Under the pieces are notes generated by a model. The model did no database searches. It saw nothing but the letters and a program-made list of their open reading frames with translations, and had not been told where the DNA came from. Source: Actinomadura hibisca NBRC 15177 (lineage in GTDB: Bacteria; Actinomycetota; Actinomycetes; Streptosporangiales; Streptosporangiaceae). Taken from it: DNA of 64,000 nt. The stretch is taken from the NCBI RefSeq assembly GCF_001552635.1, contig NZ_BCRO01000018.1, forward strand, positions 119,503 through 183,502. Direction: 5' to 3'. This document shows, piece by piece, positions 61,602 to 64,000 of the stretch. A program made the position numbers and the translations under genes. Every line of letters starts with the position of its first letter. The first letter of the stretch is position 1.

Positions 61602-63053
61602 ATGACCTCTTCCGCCACGCGTCCCGCCGGTGCCGCGCCGCCGGGCGCACCGGCCGCCCAACCACGCGGGCGCGCCATGATGCCGCTGATGTCGGCCTGC
61701 GCGATCCTGGTGATCTCCATGGTCGCCGCGATCAACCTGGCGATCCCCAAGCTGGCCGCCGGGGACCTGCGCCCCAGCGCGACCGAGGTGCTCTGGACCG
61801 TGGACGCCTACGTCCTGGTCTTCGGCTGCCTGCTGATCCCGGCGGGCGCGGTGGGCGACCGGTTCGGGCGCAAGGGCGCCCTGCTGGCCGGCCTCGCCCT
61901 GTTCGCCGCCGGATGCCTGCTGTCGGCCGCCGCGCCCACCGTGCCGGTGCTGCTGGCCGGACGGCTGGTCACCGGCGCGGGCGCCGCCCTGATCATGCCC
62001 GCCACCCTCTCGCTGCTGCTCCAGGTGACCGAGCCCGCCCGCAAACCGCAGGCGATCGCGGCCTGGACCGCCGCCACCGGCATCGCCGGGGCCATCGGCA
62101 ACCTGGCCGGGGGAGCGGTCCTGCAATGGTTGCCCTGGCAAGGTCTGTTCCTGCTCGGCGCACCGGCTGCCGCAGTACTGGCCGCGCTGGTGGCGCGGCT
62201 GGCCCCGCGCGGCGAACGCCACCCGGCCAATCTCGACCTGCCGGGCTCGGCCCTGCTCACCCTTGCCCTGTTCGCCCTGCTGTTCGGCATCATCGAAGGC
62301 CCGGAGAAGGGGTGGAGCGCCGTCCCGGTGCTCGGCGCGTTCGGCGTCGCCGCGCTGCTGATGATCACCTTCACCCGGTACGCGCTGCGCGCCGCCCACC
62401 CGCTGCTCGACCCTCGGCTGTTCGCCGGGGCGCGGCTGCGCTCGGGCGTGCTGGGCGTGGCGGTGGCCTTCTTCGGGCTGTTCGCGCTGTTCTTCGTCAA
62501 CGCCCAGTACCTCCAGTACCTCAAGGGCTACTCGCCCCTGCTCACCGGCGTGGCCATCGGGCCGCTGGTGCTCGGCATGATCGTGGTCTCGAAGCGCAGC
62601 GTCGCGCTGGCCCGGCGGCTGGGCGAGCGGACGGTGGTCGGGCTGGGCCTGCTGGTGCTGGCCGCCGGGCTGGGGTTGTTGTCGCTCGCCGACGCCGCCA
62701 CTCCTTATCCCCTGTACGCCCTCTTCCTGGTGGTGATGTCGGTCGGCATGGGCCTGTGCGTGCCGACCCTGTCGATCGCGGTCATGACGGCCCTGCCCCC
62801 GGCCCGCGCCGGGCTCGGCTCGGGCCTGAACGGCGCGGCGCGCGAGCTCGGCAGCGCCCTGGGCGTCGCGGCCATCGGCACCGTCCTGGCCGCCCACGTC
62901 CCCGGCTCGCACGGCGGCGCAGGCGGTCCCGGCGGCGCCACGGCCTTCGGGGAGGGGATGGCGGCCGGATTCCGGATCGTCTCCGCCGTGGTGCTCGTGC
63001 TCGGGCTGCTGGCCCTCGCCGGGCTCGGCGGCCGCCGGGAGGAGCGCGGCTGA
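61602..63053 (+). CDS. MFS drug exporter, DHA2 (14-helix) family
   Basis: 483 residues, about 14 hydrophobic segments. Motif A is GDRFGRKGALLAG after helix 2 and the motif C-like TGIAGAIGNLAGG follows in helix 5. ATG after GAGGT. The EmrB/QacA subfamily pumps cationic or hydrophobic compounds with proton exchange. The divergent LysR gene is its probable regulator. No substrate can be given. Confidence 0.92.
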   Translation: MTSSATRPAGAAPPGAPAAQPRGRAMMPLMSACAILVISMVAAINLAIPKLAAGDLRPSATEVLWTVDAYVLVFGCLLIPAGAVGDRFGRKGALLAGLALFAAGCLLSAAAPTVPVLLAGRLVTGAGAALIMPATLSLLLQVTEPARKPQAIAAWTAATGIAGAIGNLAGGAVLQWLPWQGLFLLGAPAAAVLAALVARLAPRGERHPANLDLPGSALLTLALFALLFGIIEGPEKGWSAVPVLGAFGVAALLMITFTRYALRAAHPLLDPRLFAGARLRSGVLGVAVAFFGLFALFFVNAQYLQYLKGYSPLLTGVAIGPLVLGMIVVSKRSVALARRLGERTVVGLGLLVLAAGLGLLSLADAATPYPLYALFLVVMSVGMGLCVPTLSIAVMTALPPARAGLGSGLNGAARELGSALGVAAIGTVLAAHVPGSHGGAGGPGGATAFGEGMAAGFRIVSAVVLVLGLLALAGLGGRREERG

Positions 63054-63233
63054 CGGCCGCCGGTCCGCGCGGCCGCAAGCGGTCAGAAGATCGTCTTCGG
63101 GCGCGCAGTGGGCCGCCGGCCGCCGCGACGGCGGCGGCCGGGGCCGCCCGGATGATCGGAGAGCAGCGCGAAGGGCCGTGCCGGGGCGCGGAACGAGCGG
63201 TCGGCACGGAGGTTACGGCCGATCTTTCTTTCA

Positions 63234-63247
63234 GATGCACGTGCATC
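63234..63247. promoter_or_regulatory. Perfect 14-bp palindrome upstream of the Gln/Met/Pro-rich gene
   Basis: GATGCAC followed directly by GTGCATC, 83 bases before the ATG at 63331. Suited to a dimeric regulator; the gap 63054-63330 otherwise holds no gene. Confidence 0.45.
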
Positions 63248-63330
63248 AGCTCTTGCACCTGCACGCCATTCCTAGCAGGATTGCCCCGGACCGCGCACTT
63301 CCCCCGCACGTGAACTCCCCGGAGATCGCG

Positions 63331-63834
63331 ATGACCGCACACCTGAGCGACAGCGACCGACAGGCGCTGCGCCTCGCCCACGACCTCCGCGAAGAGATGC
63401 GGCTGGCGCTGCCCCAGCCCGCCGCCGCTCCTTCGGTCTCCCCCTTCGTCGACCCCGCCGGCAGGCCCAGTGTGCTGATGCGGATGGACGCCGAGACGGC
63501 CCGCGCGCTGATGGCGGTGCTGGGGGAGCGGCGCAGGGGAGAGCGGCACATGGAGCCGCCGCCCGAGCCCCGCCGCGCCGACGGGACCCACGTGCCCCCG
63601 CAGATGCAGTACCCCATGGCCCAGCAGATGGCCCAGCACGCGCCGCAGCAGATGCCGCACCAGCAGCCGTCGTACCCGATGCCGCACCAGATGGCGCAGT
63701 TCCCGCCCCAGTCCCACCAGGGGATGCAGCAGCCCATGGTGCCCGCCGGGCAGCCCATGATGGCCGCGCCTCCGGCCGCCGGTCAGCCCGGCGGCCCGGC
63801 GCCGCTGCTGCCCTCCGCCTTCCCGGCGCGCTGA
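63331..63834 (+). CDS. Hypothetical protein with Gln/Met/Pro-rich C-terminus
   Basis: 167 residues. The N-terminal part (1-75) is ordered-looking and helical (LSDSDRQALRLAHDLREEMRLAL, RMDAETARALMAVLGERRR). The rest is low complexity, built from Gln, Met, Pro and His (QYPMAQQMAQHAPQQMPHQ and similar). GGAG lies 7 bases before the ATG. No signal peptide. Such prion-like tails can drive phase separation or binding, but that is a guess. No known family recognised. Confidence 0.7.
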   Translation: MTAHLSDSDRQALRLAHDLREEMRLALPQPAAAPSVSPFVDPAGRPSVLMRMDAETARALMAVLGERRRGERHMEPPPEPRRADGTHVPPQMQYPMAQQMAQHAPQQMPHQQPSYPMPHQMAQFPPQSHQGMQQPMVPAGQPMMAAPPAAGQPGGPAPLLPSAFPAR

Positions 63835-63876
63835 CGCGCCGCCCTCCGGCGGCCGGCCGCCGTCACGATCTCCCGG

Positions 63877-63904
63877 TGCCCGGGGCCCTGAAGGGTCCCG
63901 GGCA
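63877..63904 (+). terminator. Terminator after the Gln/Met/Pro-rich gene
   Basis: TGCCCGGGGCCCT (63877-63889) pairs with AGGGTCCCGGGCA (63892-63904) with one wobble pair; 43 bases after the stop. Confidence 0.7.
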
Positions 63905-63920
63905 TCGCTGCGTCCAGACG

Positions 63921-64000
63921 GTGTTCATTGAAGTCCCGGCCCAGGGGCTCGCCTGGCGGCTGTGTTTCCTGAAGTCACGGCCCAGGAGGGCTCGCCTGGC
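63921..64000. repeat. 41-bp tandem repeat running off the window edge
   Basis: Unit 1 (63921-63961) and unit 2 (63962-64000, cut by the edge) share GTGTT, TGAAGTC, CGGCCCAGG and GGCTCGCCTGGC in order, with four substitutions and a 2-base gain. Only two copies are visible, so the array size is unknown. Confidence 0.55.

Overview
The window is very GC-rich DNA with densely packed genes, frequent GTG and TTG starts, many 4-base ATGA/GTGA overlaps and almost no intergenic space. The families seen (DUF574 methyltransferases, XRE regulators with a DUF5753 domain, HrpA, an IpdABC/EchA20 cluster, a kinase with an extracellular domain) point to an actinomycete. My inference is a Streptosporangiales member such as Actinomadura or a relative; nothing in the window proves the genus. 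I see no rRNA, tRNA, insertion sequence or CRISPR array.

Layout. 1-5.6 kb: tail of an enoyl-CoA hydratase/isomerase, an acyl-CoA dehydrogenase, an XRE regulator and a co-directional SDR / aldo-keto reductase / quinone-reductase-like run. 5.7-6.6 kb: DUF574 methyltransferase. 6.5-11.7 kb: two divergent operons with the order of the mycobacterial Rv3548c-Rv3553 block (two SDRs one way; echA20-ipdA-ipdB-ipdC the other way), i.e. steroid C/D-ring catabolism. 11.8-15.4 kb: a compact operon of a carnitine-acyltransferase-like enzyme, a methyltransferase and an Fe(II)/2-oxoglutarate dioxygenase, probably making a small molecule not yet identified. 15.8-18.1 kb: a membrane ferric-reductase-like cytochrome coupled to a NuoF-ferredoxin fusion. 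18.1-19.6 kb: a Ser/Thr kinase fused to a lysozyme-like domain. 19.9-23.9 kb: hrpA. 23.9-27.1 kb: an ABC exporter with a divergent MarR/GbsR regulator. 27.1-31.7 kb: a coiled-coil zinc protein, small hypotheticals and an ABC ATPase.

31.7-36.5 kb: a four-gene, translationally coupled operon of an SF1 helicase, an unknown protein, a Cas4/AddB-like PD-(D/E)XK nuclease with an Fe-S cysteine set, and a second unknown. Three TTCCAG direct repeats at exact 10-bp spacing lie over its promoter. I consider it the best candidate for an undescribed DNA-processing or defence system. 36.5-43 kb: small metabolic and regulatory genes, including a TetR gene whose 17-bp operator occurs twice. 43-50.7 kb: small hypotheticals, a double NTP-pyrophosphohydrolase, citrate synthase, a TenA-like protein and an aldo-keto reductase. 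51-53 kb: a NarL-type two-component system. 53-58.7 kb: hypotheticals, a 16-bp degenerate tandem repeat field, a glutamine amidotransferase, a small HTH protein and a DUF2786 protein. 59-64 kb: a decayed acyl-CoA ligase, a HTH_42 (AlkZ-like) protein, a LysR/MFS divergent pair and a Gln/Met/Pro-rich protein, ending in a 41-bp tandem repeat cut by the window edge.

Promoter-level reading shows repeated use of TANNNT boxes 5-7 bases before the start codon, implying leaderless mRNAs, and a 17-bp identical element containing a DnaA-box-like TTATCCACA about 83-84 bases before two unrelated genes 5.5 kb apart.
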